DNA of 64,000 nt from Plantago major. Taxonomy: Eukaryota; Streptophyta; Magnoliopsida; Lamiales; Plantaginaceae. The position numbers were made by a program, and so were the translations under genes. Below the pieces are notes generated by a model. The model was not told the DNA's origin and did not search any database. It was given only the letters and a program-made list of their open reading frames with translations. Shown in pieces: positions 11,075 through 23,364 of the stretch; positions within the stretch are counted from its first letter, which is position 1, and each line of letters opens with the position of its first letter. The stretch covers positions 95,809,352 through 95,873,351 of the forward strand of contig CM048841.1 in assembly GCA_026545765.1 (NCBI GenBank), read 5' to 3'.

Positions 11075-12640
11075 TTAGGATACAACCCTTCCCCCCATCA
11101 ACTTGATAGAACTAAGACAAGATCTGAACTTCATTACAGAAATTGACTTAGTAAATCCATCTGCAGGATTAACATCTGTGCTGATCTTCTCAATACTGAT
11201 AGTCCCCTTCTCAACTTCATCTTTCACAAAATGAAATCTGATATCAATATGTTTAGACCTGTCATGATATGCTTGATGCTTTGACAAATGAATAGCACTC
11301 TGGCTATCACAATTGATAGTAACTGATGTCTGCATCACACCAAATTGACTAAGTATTCCCTTCAGCCATATAGCCTCCTTTACAACTTCAGTCATAGCCA
11401 TAAATTCTGCTTTTGTTGTTGATAAAGCAACCACAGGCTGATTAGTAGACTTTCAACTCATAGTTGTACCATAAAGTGTGAATACATATCCTGTTAAGAA
11501 TTTCCTTGTATCCAAGTTTGCAGCATAATCTGAGTCTACATACCCCACAAGTGAATTCATCTCTGACTGGTGTTGTTCAAACACCAAACCCAGTCTTATA
11601 GATCCACCAATATACTTGAGTAGCCATTTTACAGCTTCCCAATGATCCTTGCTTGGATTATCCATGTACCTACTAACTGAGCTCATGTACCTACTAACTG
11701 AGCTCATTGCATGAGCCAAATCTGGTCTGCAACAAATTAACCATTGAGTACATGATAGACCCCACAACACTAGCATAAGGAATATTCTCCATGCTTTTCT
11801 TCTCTTCATCAGTTGTAGGACAAGATCTACTAGATAGCTTGAACTGAATTCCTAAAGGTGTTGCAGCATGCTTGGATTGATGCATATTAAATCTCTTCAA
11901 TACCTTCTCCAAGTATGCACTCTGATTTAAAATAATCTTACCATCACCTCCATGAATGATATGAATTCCCAGTATTCTCTTAGCTATTCCAAGATCTTTC
12001 ATCTTAAATTCTGACTTTAAGAGATTCTTCACATGTATTATACCTTCCATATGCTTGCTGGCTATAAGCATATAATCCACATAAATGAGCAGATATGTCA
12101 TATTCTCAATGTTATCACCATTGAAATATACACAGGTGTCATAGTCACACCTTCTGAAATCATGATTGAGCATAAACTTATCAAACCTCTTGTACCATTG
12201 CCTTGGGCTTTGCTTGAGACCATAGAGCGATCTCAACAGCTGACAGCTTTGTTTTCTCTGTCAGCTATTTCCACTCCTTCTGGTATTCTCATGTATATCT
12301 CCTCATCCAATTTTCCATGTAGAAAGGCAGTAGTAACACCATATGATGTAACTTCAACTTGTACTGAGCTACCATAGCAACCAATATTCTTATTGAGCTA
12401 TGCTTAACAACTGGTGAGAAGATTTCATTGTAGTCGATGCCCGTGTGAAGCCTCTAGCTACCAACTTGGCTTTGTATCTCACCTTTTCGACACCTTCAGC
12501 TCCAAATTTCTTCTTGAAAATCCATTTGCAGCTAACCAACTTCTTTCCTTTTGGTATTGCTACAACATCCCATGTATGATTCTTTTCAAGAGATAGAAGT
12601 TCTTGTTGTATAGCTATGCACCAATTATCCTTTTCTGAGC
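11075..12640 (-). pseudogene. Copia reverse transcriptase and RNase H remains
   Basis: Three overlapping frames carry the RT/RNase H region. The piece at 12236-11694 includes SLYGLKQSPRQWYKRFD and LLIYVDYMLIASK. The RT catalytic box therefore reads YVDY instead of YVDD, so one metal-binding aspartate is lost. The piece at 11809-11453 includes RPDLAHAMSSVSRYM, with a small tandem duplication of SSVSRYM, and YVDSDYAANLDTRK. The piece at 11434-11075 includes LSTTKAEFMAM, INCDSQSAIHLSKHQAYHDRSKHIDIRFHF and NPADGFTK, the RNase H end. Frameshifts separate the three. RT sequence upstream of 12236 survives only as broken text. Confidence 0.9.
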
Positions 12641-12643
12641 AGC

Positions 12644-13042
12644 TTATAGCTCTCTGATAAGTATCAGGCTCAAAGCAATCAATCTCTTCTCTACTACACC
12701 ATTCTGTTGAGGATTCCCAGGAACAAACTTGTGTCTAATGATACCCTTCATCTTACAGAAATCATTAAACTCACTTGATAAGAACTCCAAGCCATTATCA
12801 GTTCTGATCACCTTAAGTTTCTTATCAGTTTGATTCTCCATTTCTGTGATCCACTCCTTGAATCTGCTAAAAGTCTCATCATTTGACCTCAATATGAACA
12901 CCCATACTTTTCTGGACAAACCATCAATGATATATAGGAAATATCTACCACCATTCCTGGTAGCAGTCCTGGCAGGTCCCCACAAATCTGCATGAATATA
13001 CTCAAGTGTATTCTGAGTACGTAGTGCGTTTACCAACTCCAT
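12644..13042 (-). pseudogene. Copia integrase core remnant
   Basis: The frame holds the DDE integrase signature: the first Asp in HADLWGP, the second in RTDNGLEF and Glu in NGVVEK, with PQQNG before it, in the order expected for copia. The frame stops soon after the Glu; in related elements an MNRT/M-type stretch would follow. The HHCC zinc region upstream (13060-13640) is present only as disrupted text. Confidence 0.85.
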
Positions 13043-13644
13043 AGATATTCTTCTTATCTTTGCCTAACACACATAACTCACAAAACCCCAACTTATGTAT
13101 CTTATCACCACATAATAGGTCCTTTTTTGATAGTTCCATGAGCCCTTTCTCTCCAACATGACCTAGCCTTCGTACACAAGTATGATGTTGTCGAAGCGCA
13201 CAGTGTTGTTATCACACCTGCTGTATACTTCACCGATTCTGATCTTACCCTGTAGGTACTATAGCTCTCTTCTCTTCAAGGCTTGCATTACCACCTTATC
13301 ACCCCTCATTACCTTAAGCACACCTTGTGAGGATGAGTTCTTGTACCCTTTAGTATCCATCAAACCTAATGATATCAAGTTTCTTCTTAAATGTGGTACA
13401 TACCTCACATTAAGCAACTCACTTATCACCCATACCATTTATACTACATGGTCTATCATCACCAAGCACCACTAAACCACAATTCTTATGCTCAAAAGTT
13501 GAAAACCATTCTCTAATAGGTGTCATATGGAAAGAACAGCTTGAGTCTAAGACCCATTCAGTTGATTAGAGTGAGAGACTGAGAGTACCTCAGTGACAAC
13601 AAGAGCTTCTGCAGTGTGATAGGCTTCTGAGGTGCCTGCAATAT

Positions 13645-14460
13645 CTATGCCATACCCTTCCCCTTTAGTGTTCTCAAGCTTGGATAGTCTTTCTTCAAGT
13701 GGCCCTGCTTCTTGCAATAGAAACACTTCCTTGTTTCAGTGCCATCTCTTTTATACCCCATGTCCTTCTTGTACTGAGCTTTCTTCTGATTTGGGTATTG
13801 CTTCTTCTTAGGTGGAAACTTCTTCTGATGTCTCACAGTGAGACCTTCACCTTTGATATGTGATTGAGTTACACTCTCTTGATCTAGCTCCCTTAATCTA
13901 AAGGTTGATTCAACAATATCCATTGATAGAGGTGTACTTCTACCATACACCAGAGCATCTTTAAAAGGTGTAAGAGATCGAGGAAGAGAGCTTAACAAAA
14001 GAATGGCCTTATCTTCACTCTTCATCCGATTTGTTGCCTCAGATTCAAGATTGTCCATATCAGTGACAATCTTCTTAAACTCATCAAGCTGGCTTGAGAT
14101 GGATTTATCCTCCACCATTCTAAACTGAAATAACTGTTGCTTCGCATAGATTTTGTTGGCAATAGATTTGACATTATACAGTGCTTCAAACTTTTCCCAT
14201 ACCTTCTTTGCAGTGTTGAGATCACCAATTTCTCTAAGTGCATTATCTCCGAGAGATAAAATCAATGCACTATGAGCTTTCTGCATAATTGTTTTCTTCT
14301 CAGCATCTGTAATCGACGATGGAAAATCCTCGAGAATAGCATCAATAATACCCTGTTGAATTAGCAACGCTTTCATCTTCACCTTCCACAGTGCAAAGTC
14401 ACTTCTCTCCGTTAACCTCTCTATGTCGAATCTGGGAGACGCTATTGATTTAAACTTGCA
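13645..14460 (-). pseudogene. Copia gag remnant
   Basis: The open frame from about 14460 to 13645 has gag features: SDFALWKVKMKALLIQQG near the N-terminus, LSLGDNALREI, VWEKFEALY, and a basic linker. A C-terminal zinc knuckle reads CFYCKKQGHLKKDY, so the fourth ligand of the CCHC motif is Tyr instead of Cys. No ATG is found where the gag start is expected; the frame simply continues into the LTR. Missing start and knuckle ligand both point to loss of function. Confidence 0.85.
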
Positions 14461-14484
14461 AAGCTTCCCACAGACAGCACCAAT

Positions 14485-15093
14485 TGTAACGATTAACCTC
14501 TGCAAATCAACCAATTGAATTCCGATCGACGATAAACACGAAACCAAGCAATCACACACGATAACCAACAATCGAACAAACAACACAACGATTTACGTGG
14601 TTCGGTTTTCACCTACATCCACGGAGAGTACCAGATTTCCACTATCACAAGAAATAAATAGATTACAAAACGAATCAAACGAGTTTCAAGCTACTCTGTT
14701 CTTTGTCTAACTGCTACTTCTCAGAAATCAGAGAATTTCTACTATGAAAGTGAAATGCAATGAAAAATTATGATTATTATGAGCGACAAACATTTACAAT
14801 ATGCTTATATACTTCAAACTGATGAAAACCGCCTCCAATTTGATCAATGAATGAATTCTGCAAGTTAGTTACGCAACTAACTAATTCTCCCTCTCAAATT
14901 ACCAGAGCCAATCAGATTATAACACGTCAACATATCTTGTCATCACTCATTTGTGCTTCCTGTGTTTCCCCAGTGTTTTCGCAACACTAAACACAACACA
15001 CTCAGTGTTCCAGTAACACTAGTCGTCCAACTCTCTTCAGTCTTGTCATAACACCAACATTTCTCCAGTAGATATCAAGCTAACCAACTCACA
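14485..15093 (-). repeat. 5' LTR of the copia element
   Basis: Matches 10406-11028 over its length with scattered differences. It borders the TTTGT duplication at 15094-15098. Confidence 0.93.
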
Positions 15094-15920
15094 TTTGTAA
15101 ATATAAAGATTCACCAGTTTTAATTCCAAGTGAAGTTAAAGGCGAGGGAGGTGTTGATGCAGCGTGCGTGAATTATACAAGAACTATAAATCAAAGTCTC
15201 GTTAATTTAGCTGAATATTTTGATATATCGATATTCATTGATTTCACATAATTGTTAGAGATCGACAAAAAAAATCTGACAAAAACGACAAACAAGTGCC
15301 TATATAGCAAACTTATAACTAACTTAGGGAAACAACAAAAAGGTCCCGAACAGTAAAATACGAATTTAACCCCCATGATTAAGAAATTCGTTGAAAAACA
15401 TCTAGACTTTCATCAAATTATAACACTGATGCAGAAACGTCAAAATTTACGTAAATTCTTCCTATGTTCCAACTCCAACATTGTTAACCAATATGAGCCG
15501 AAATATGTGATTAAATATGATTCGTAATTATATATAGCCCATGTGGAGGTGTCCCAAGAACATTAATGATGAAATGGACTATTTCGTGTCCAACCATGAC
15601 TTCAATCGTTATAAGACAAACAATTATTTATTGTCAGTCTATATTTCATAGCAAACAAATGTGAACTTGTTATAATTATTGGCACCCAATATATGTATAG
15701 TATATGTGTGTGAGCCTCACTTTTCTACTTTCTGGACTACGTACGTACTATATATGTTCAATTCTCACTTTGAATTTGTTTGTTTGTTTCTGAGAATTGA
15801 ATTACAACATTTTAATTCTCCTTTTCACATGTGAAAAGACCAACACTAATTAATACTCAAAGCGTTTTCTGTGAATATAAAATATTACGAGGAAATAGAC
15901 GCCACAGTTAAATTACTAAG

Positions 15921-16136
15921 TACTCAATCCTATCGAAGAAATTCATACATTAGGTTTGACGCTTACTTTACGTGAAAAGTTAAAGTAATAATAAAATATT
16001 AAAAAGGTAGGTAAACGGGTAATTTTAATGGCAAAATGTTTAAGTTGTATGTAAAGTTGAATTTTTTAAATTATTTATTTGGTATTGGACGATTGAAAAT
16101 GCAAAATATATAAAACTTTACGGAACGGAGTTAGTA
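15921..16136. repeat. Diverged S1 Stowaway-like MITE, inverted relative to 3261-3513
   Basis: The ends TACTCAATCC and ACGGAACGGAGTTAGTA, the ACTTTACGTGAAAAGTTAAAGTAAT stretch in reverse order, and GAAATTCATACATTAG identify it as a worn member of the S1 family. Confidence 0.65.
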
Positions 16137-16448
16137 GGATATATATTGGAGTAATGTATATATGTAGGCTAATGTTTTCGGAAAGTTACATCTTTTTCTC
16201 CTTGTCCTTTTGTACGATAGGGCCAACATCCTTTTCCCACAGAATCTTACAGGATGGAGCCTTTTTTTTGAGCAAAACAAATGGAGCCTTGGATTCATAT
16301 CAAAACATTTTGGACAACTTCAATTCATGACACACAAAAATGGACAAATTGGAATTTGAATTCATAACGTTCAGGTTCGTAACTCATCTAGAACATTTAC
16401 CTGCTTGAAGTGGACAAATCGAATGGTAATTTAACAATAATTCTAACT

Positions 16449-16843
16449 GTTTGGGAAGCGATTAAAATGGACATGGTTTTAATTGGATTTTAACCGTGAA
16501 TAGTAACCGAATTATAATTGGGTTTTAAAAAATTTTGTTTGGGATGAAATTAAAATTTTATAGGTTTTTAGGGTTGTTATATAGGATATGTAAGAGTGAA
16601 GTGATGTGTGTAAAAGTTTTTAAGATTATTTTATTGGTTTTAATGTTATTTGATTGGTTTAAGATTGTTATAATAAATGAAAAGGTAAAGTGAGAGAAAA
16701 ATAGTAGGTAGAAAGATAAAATTTAATTGAATTATGAATAGTTGGTGATTAAAAACGGATACTGTTCAACACAATTAAAACCGCTTGACAAACAGGATGA
16801 AAATGATAACTCGATTAAAACCGAGTTTTACGGGGAGACAAAC
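16449..16843. repeat. MITE-like element, about 395 bp (family N1)
   Basis: The ends GTTTGGGAAGCGATTAAAAT and the inverse TCGATTAAAACCG...GACAAAC define it. The interior shares ordered motifs with 1-270, 38681-39050 and 43169-44276. No coding capacity. The superfamily is undetermined; no clear target duplication was found. Confidence 0.65.
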
Positions 16844-17321
16844 GGTCTATAAGAGATTTCTTGAAGCAACTCAAGTAATATGGATGAATAGTAAACTAAG
16901 AGTACATTAAATGTGTACTTCATAAATAAGTTAGAAGAAATGTATTTATAAAAAGCATAAAAGTGCAAGATATGTAGTGTTAGGAATATTATAGGTGGGT
17001 CCCCATAGATGATGTGTACGGTCACCGAAAGCCCTACCCTCGAGTAGCCTCGGAGCCTCGAGGCTAGAGACAGTTTGATCTCCTAAAAGGTATTCATATG
17101 ATGCTTTTCAATTGGCGAGCAACCCCTTCGAAGCGGGCTACTCAAGGATGAGGAAAGACCCTCGAAATGTACTCCCAAAGTCTAAGGTCTTCAGAATTCA
17201 TACTGGTCTTCATACAAGTCTCCTCTTGCGAGTAGAGCGTTGCAAGTGGGGCATGCCATTGCCACGTCTTGAAGTTCCCATATAGCCCCATGACGAGTTC
17301 CCTGTCGAGTAAGGCTATGTT

Positions 17322-17423
17322 CTCTTCGTCTGAACGAAAATAACTGAACTTATTGTAGTATAAAAGACAACTATAAGTAGAAGAATTGAACATAACTGAA
17401 ATTAATGAGTTTGAAATGAAGAG
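17322..17423. repeat. Short foldback of the CTTCATCTGAA family
   Basis: Begins CTCTTCGTCTGAAC and ends with the rough inverse TTGAAATGAAGAG, with ATAACTGAACTTATTGTAGTA inside. Relatives: 39363-39457, 44713-44815 and 60004-60112. Confidence 0.5.
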
Positions 17424-19344
17424 GATGGAGTATAAGTGAAACACTTTATAGTGTATACTCTCAAATTATATAACCAATTACATCACTAAATACTCCATTT
17501 GATAAAAATGATCCAGAAGAAAGATTAGCAGCTAGCCCGATCGATCAAAAAGCAAATCCATTTAAAATTAGCGTAAATTAATTCTACTTTCTCGGCACGA
17601 TGTTCTCCATGTGACCATGTTATCATTATCTTGTTGCCACTGGCTACTAATTTAATTTAAAGATATGATCATATTTATAAATATATACATATATATTCTG
17701 TGATCACAAAATTCTGTGAACGAATTTTCAACTTTATAATGATCACTTGGCACTGGTCAACTTCCGGTGATCAGCTCGAGAAAAGATTCTACGCTCTCAA
17801 ATTCACAAAGCTTATCATCAATTATTTAACTAATAATGGGTGATTGATAATAAAACTATCTATAAAGGTATAATTTTAAAGTTATCGGGTTGCTAATTAA
17901 GCAGATACGATGTCTAGATTGTATTATAATAAAAATTGTAAACTAGAATACCCACAAATTCTAGATTAATTTAAAAGTATTTTCAGTTCCAGAATTTGTA
18001 TCATATGATATTTTGTAGATTGATAGAAACTTAAGTAGCAAAATTGATCATAATTTTGACCTTTAAATGATTACGTACAAATGGACGCTAATTTGAAACA
18101 GACCGAAGGTGAAGCCGGGAAGCATCAAAGACTAATACTAACATTCTACTGCCCATCATTGATTTGGCATTAAATGTGAGTCCATGTTGGTTAACTCTAA
18201 ATTAATGATCTTGGACTTATTGAATTTTGATTTTGACTAAACCTATATATGGCCAACTATTCGTGTTCCACGTCACCAACATTACGAGAGCAATAAATGC
18301 AAAAAAATTCTTCGAGACCGGACCTATAAGTATGTTGCATGTAAACTTCGTGGCTCACAGTAAGCCCCATCACGAAATGAACTTCAGGAAGTATAAATCG
18401 TTTATGTGATTTTTATACATGTGGACAGGAGAATATTGCAAATCCACTTTTAGTCAAATGAAAGCTCGAAACCTAATGGTCAAGCCCACTTACAATTGAG
18501 ACGAGAGTGGATATATGACTGAGCCAATGGTCCAATTACGATTTTCCCAGATAGCAAGGCCACACTTTGAATTGGGAGCCCGACCTCCCCAAAACATCTA
18601 TAAAGAGTCTATTCTTATTTCACATCCATATGATACAAATTATATACATTTCATCAGGAAAAACTTTAACAGTTAACAGTCACCCGGTAGTTAATCCGAA
18701 TTATACGAAATGAACCAGCACTATATCCTTTCATATCTATTCAATGTCACACGCACCAACATTCTTATCAGGTATCTTTGCATTATGCCAAAAACTAAAT
18801 GCAAAATTAAAACTTGCATGTGTTGAAAGCAAAATCCACTTACAAAACAAGAAAACATAAAAGGCAAAGTTACGGGACAAATCAACACCTTTGCGTACTT
18901 AATTTGGCCCAAAGAAACTAAGTTAAATGGAAAATACTATACGCTTTTGCCTTTTGCACTGTATATGCTTGATCTATGATCTACATCTTTCAATGTGAGC
19001 TAGCTTTGGACAACATGCAAACGTAAAAAGAAGTTGGAATCAATCTTGGATGAGAATTATTGGTTAGGCAGGAACATGGGAAATGGAGCCAACCAACCCC
19101 GGCTCGCCACGTCGGTCTACGTGGTTTTATTGTCTTGTGAAAGATAGGGGGGATTTGGTGCCAATTTGTGTGATTGATGAGCATATAACGACACTAAAGT
19201 ATGATGATAATCCGGATGAATTTGATTTGTTCTGAGTCATATTAGTCACTTCTTGTTACATGGGATTCTAAGTTTTTAACTAGTTGAGAGGATAAGCCAT
19301 GAGTCTACAAGCACTTCTCTTGTCTTGTCCAATTCCTTTTCTTT

Positions 19345-20190
19345 TTCTGAGTTTAGTCGATGCTACACCATAATGTAGTGTAGTGACTTACTTTTTACGT
19401 TGTGCAGTACAACATATAATGCACCCAGGATAACTACACCACAACACATCAAATTCCGTGAGCACAACAGTGTGATGTATCATATAAAAATTCCTCATAA
19501 TCATACAATGGCTGCAATTTTTCATTATCTTTTTGTAGTGTATTGTTGTTCAACTTGTTTGCTGCAAACATCCTGCCCTGGCAAAAATTTGTTATTCTCC
19601 TTGATGACAAGAAATGAACAAACCTGGTGAATCCAAATAATAATAAAAGCATAGCCTGTTTTTATATGGAAAAGGATGAAAAGAGAAACCACAAAGAATT
19701 TTGCTTGAATCAGGAAATTATTTATTTAAACCAGGCCCATCTATGCTACATCACGATATAGTGACTTGATCGTAACACTTTGTCTATTACACAGTGCAGT
19801 GTAACACAAAAATCACTTGGTACAACAACTCAAAACATCACGAAGGTACAATAATGCGACAAGTGCACCAAATTTCATATGAAAGAACAATACAACCATC
19901 CACTCAGTCGCATTCCCTAATTTGCACATCTTCAACAGTGAGACCTTAGTACATAAATTCTTCACACCATCTTATTCGTCTCTAATCAGAATGGTCTTGA
20001 ATAAATTCATGCCCAAGATATGGATGAGGGTATTGTGCAACATCTCAGAAAATGATGTACAAAAACTTGAAGATCTAGTGATCAAACACACCCTAGATCA
20101 TGACTCACACGACACTATATGCAAAACACGATTTTGTCTACCGTGCCGCATGATGTAGTGACTCATGATGCTTGGGTGTGTTGTACAGTG

Positions 20191-20248
<58 letters not shown>

Positions 20249-20352
20249 CACATGGTACGATCAGAGTACAACATTTAAAGCATCATGAGGCACTACAACA
20301 TGCGATATGGTAGACAAAACCGTAAAACACAACTACTTTTGGGTCTGACACG
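19345..20352. repeat. Dispersed duplicate of 23365-24110
   Basis: Long ordered similarity to 23365-24110: shared CATCCTGCCCTGGCAAAAAT, AGAATTTTGCTTGAATCAGG and ATGACTCACA...GACACTATATGC blocks, diverged by many substitutions. This copy additionally contains the hairpin element at 20132-20319. It passes straight into the LSM12 exon fragment at 20353-20600. The nature of the repeat (transposon or plain segmental copy) is unclear. Confidence 0.75.
20132..20319. repeat. Hairpin MITE with an (AT)n core
   Basis: Terminal inverted repeats TTTTGTCTACC and GGTAGACAAAA bound long imperfect arms (CGCATGATGTAGTG on the left, CACTACAACATGCG on the right). The arms meet at an alternating AT run of about 55 bp (20192-20246). 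The paralogous segment near 24070-24080 lacks it, which supports insertion. Confidence 0.75.
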
Positions 20353-20600
20353 AACATTAAAAGATTAAAATACAAAAAAGAAAGAAAAGGGAGAAACTTT
20401 ACCTAATAGCAGACTCTTCTCTAGCTTGAACAGAGTTGAGATCAACAAAACACTTGTTGTTACTTGTTAGCATCAAGAGGATTTTCACCGTGACCCAGAA
20501 AGGTGAATTCTTTAATGTAATTAGCCTTCAGCAGCCTAGCTAATATTCCTCTTTGGTCCTGCTCCAGGTTTCTCTCCCTCTTGCACTTTCCCAATAATAT
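20353..20600 (-). pseudogene. Displaced fragment of the LSM12 gene (exon 2 and flanking intron)
   Basis: About 240 bp match LSM12 exon 2 and the adjoining intron ends at 26110-26330. The copy carries small insertions, including an extra repeat of GTTACTTGTTAG text and an extra CTAG-containing insert, which break the frame. The AC acceptor of the AT-AC intron is changed to GC, and the branch-point motif TTCCTTAAC is absent. It directly abuts the LRR end of the NBS-LRR pseudogene. It therefore cannot encode protein and is best read as part of a rearranged duplicate of 23.4-26.3 kb with the middle missing. Confidence 0.85.
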
Positions 20601-22574
20601 AATACTTCGAGCAGGTCCCCTAGCACAATACTATCTTGTAATTGACCAACCATTTTTCCAGCACTAAAACCACACAGATAAACTGGGAAAATCATTAGAT
20701 GCCTAAGGTGTGCCATATCCCGTATTTCCAAGGGTGCATCAGGGGTTTTCGGGATGGGTATAGAAATATATAATTGTTTGTACATTCCACAGTGACTGGA
20801 TTGAATCCAGGCAAACATTCATCGGAACAATCGAAAATCAGGATTCGTAAGTTAACTTTGCCTTCAATAAACTTGCCGAAGTCATGTCCTGTTTCTCGGA
20901 CCTTACATACCTTGAGCAGTTTGAGATCAAGTAGTTGATCACGATGAAAATCTCCCACAAATGAACGCAAGAGGGATATGGACTGGGAGGCATCAAAGTT
21001 AAGAGTAATATGGTTAGCCAGCCGACGGTGGTTCTTAAAGCTCTCATGTCAAACTTCGAGCTTAGCAGGCTCCTTATATACATACAGAAACCTATGCGTA
21101 TGAGCTTCTTTCAGGCAAAAATCTCTGACCAAATCATGATGAAGTCGGACATATTTCACCTTACCCGTATATGCAACAAGATGGATAAGTACGGGGTTTC
21201 TCTCAATAATATCTTTCAAGTAATCATTAGCCACCTCTTCCAAACCTTTGCCTTCTTTTGGTTTTAGAAACCCTTCAGCTATCCATAATTTCTTCAGAAG
21301 TGAGAATTGAATCGGACGATCCTCTTGGAAAACTCCGAGATAAAGAAAACATGGTTTCAAATGAACATGCAAGTGCCTGTAACTCAAATGCAATATTTTC
21401 AAACAATGCTCGTTGCCTTCTGAATTAACATGTCCACTTACATCCTCATTAACATGCCTCCAATATTTCTGCTCGAGTGATCTTTTTAGGAGTCCACTGA
21501 TCACAATTATTGAAAGAGGCAGACCTTTGCAATTCCTTGCAATCATTTTTCCGACTTCCTCCAGTTCGACTGGACAACTTTCTTGGTTGAATACCCTCCC
21601 ACAGAGTAGATTCCAGCTTCTTTCATCATCTAAGAGATTCACCTCATAGATGTGACGAGAGCCAATATCACTTGCCAAATTCGATAGCCTGGTGGTCACT
21701 ATAATCCGACTTTTGTTGTAATTTTCTGGAAGGTATAATTTTATTTTATACCAGGCATCAACACTCCAAATATCATCAATTCATCTATAGAGATGCTTAT
21801 GTAATTTATCTCCCAACTGATGATGTTCAGATTCCTCAGATCCACTTTGTCTGGCTCCAGCTTCCTGGAGCAACCTCAATAACAAGTCTTTTACATCGAA
21901 ATCTTGAGACACTGTGACACAACCACAAACATTAAAACGTTTGCTACTACGATGATCATCGTAAACCTTTTTAGCAAGCGTAGACTTTCCAATACCACCC
22001 ATACCAGTGATTGCAATCACTTGGCGATCAGATGCATGTCCGGTGAGTTTGTCCATGATCTGAGTCAAGATGTCATCAAATTCCACAAAGTGATCATCCT
22101 TGTCAGTTTTGACAAGTCTTGATGAATCTGCAGACCACTCTGGTTCTTGTGGGAGTGGATTCACAAGTACTCTACTCTTATCTGTAATTTCAAGTACTTG
22201 TTCCTTTAAAGAATCAAAGTCAACTATGACTTTTTCGACATCTTGAGTGAACTTACTGGGGTCGATACCTTTGGTCTCACCTTTGGATCGAGCATAAACA
22301 TGCTCAACTATGTAAGACTCAATGGTATCTTCAGCAGTATAGGCTGCATCAGCAATCTTACTCTCCAAAGCTCGTATTTCATCATCATGACTACTACCCC
22401 AACGCGAGTAATTATTACTACTAGTCTCGAGGATTTTTGCATGAAACTAACCTTTTCACGCAGAGATACAAGTTGTCTCTGCTCGTAGTCATTGAAAGTC
22501 GGGTAGCGTGAATGGTAACTCTGGATGTGCTCCATAACGTTGAGAAGAGACATGACAGCTGCATAACACGCCAT
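20601..22574 (-). pseudogene. CC-NBS-LRR disease-resistance gene, R1/Rx-like, disrupted
   Basis: The start MACYAAVMSLLNVMEHIQ and a coiled-coil/Rx-N-like segment lead into the NB-ARC domain. Seen there are P-loop GMGGIGKSTLA, VTVSQDFDVKDLL, kinase-2 DDIW, RNBS-B SRIIVTTR, GLPL (KGLPLSIIV), CFLYLGVF with FLLKKLWIAEG (RNBS-D), and an MHD variant RLHHDLVRDF. Weak LRR text follows to about 20600. Two lesions are visible: a frame change in a run of A residues at 22434-22438, which links the ORF ending there to the next, and an in-frame TGA at 21783-21781 just before kinase-2, where several residues also seem missing. The LRR part is short and broken. In intact form such proteins are intracellular immune receptors; this copy is most likely a pseudogene, although the homopolymer lesion could be an assembly error. 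Confidence 0.88.
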
Positions 22575-23364
22575 TTCTAGTTATTACTGCTTCACCTGCA
22601 GTACAGTTCCTATACTTCTTGGTTATTATATTTCCTATCCTGCAGAATATATGAGAAGAATTAAACAAGAAGCATATATATTCAGAACTAACCAGTGGTG
22701 ATCATTCATAGTGATAAACTGACAATGATAACTAGAGCTAGTGATTCGATTGATTTACCAGATATGAGATGAGATCGATCGATAATGGAGATGAATCTTT
22801 AATTGTTGGGATTATAGGAAGACGAGTTAACTTGAATCTGTTAATGAGATGATTTGATCAGCTAATTAATTATTTATTTCGGGTGGTTATACGGTAATAC
22901 TCAACATCTCATCCCATGTAAGTTAACAATAAAATGGATGAAGTGTATATGAATAGACCAATTCTCACCTAGTTTGAGGACTTTTGGGTGATTTTAAATG
23001 CAAATCTGTATGAACTCCGACATAATGCGGATCATGGACATTGCATGATCCAAGTCATACATAACCGTACCGGTCCAAAGGGTCAGGTCTCAATCGAACC
23101 ATATAATTATCTTGATAAAGAATACAAACTTTAATTAAGAAGAGGGGAATTTTTCAATTATCGAAGACCAGACTAAGTCTCAATTATCACTACAATACAA
23201 CTAGTGTTAGCTCATCCGCGTGAGGTATCCAAGGTAGCTGTACCAACTTTCACGTCCAAACATGTTAAATGGAATATTTTACTTCCAAGAAATTGCCAAG
23301 TATTAAACCCGATTTTCTGAATTTTAGTTGTTAACCAAACGGTCTCTAAGTTTCTAACTCGATT
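22575..23364. other. Spacer upstream of the NBS-LRR pseudogene
   Basis: No gene recognised. AT-rich and without clear repeats; it presumably contained the promoter and leader of the resistance gene. Confidence 0.5.

Larger units (their letters stand above)
10401..15098 (-). mobile_element. Ty1-copia LTR retrotransposon, complete in outline but decayed
   Basis: The element spans 10406-15093 and is read on the minus strand. LTRs of 623 bp (10406-11028) and 609 bp (14485-15093) begin TGTGAGTTGG and end CGTTACA in element orientation. A perfect 5-bp target duplication TTTGT lies at 10401-10405 and 15094-15098. Just inside the 5' LTR a primer-binding-like GGTGCTGTCTGTGGG is present, and just outside the 3' LTR a purine-rich GTGGAGAAT tract. 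Gene order gag - integrase - RT - RNase H places it in copia. The LTRs differ by roughly twenty substitutions and several small indels by eye, so the insertion is not recent. Frames are broken throughout, so it cannot encode its own movement. Confidence 0.95.
15099..19344. other. Repeat-rich intergenic region without a recognised gene
   Basis: It holds the MITE copies listed at 15921-16136, 16449-16843 and 17322-17423. The stretch 17000-17320 has a distinct, less AT-rich composition (repeated CTCGAG and GAGTAG words) and may be a remnant of a larger transposon. ORFs up to 67 codons are present, but none resembles a protein I know. Confidence 0.55.

Noticed and set aside
12033-12377. 114-codon plus-strand ORF
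   Set aside because: Antisense to the RT region; no protein-like motif.
11075-14586. Plus-strand ORFs across the copia element
   Set aside because: They are antisense shadows of gag-pol frames on the minus strand.
20119-20313. ORF rich in Tyr-Ile repeats
   Set aside because: It is a translation of the (AT)n core of the hairpin element.
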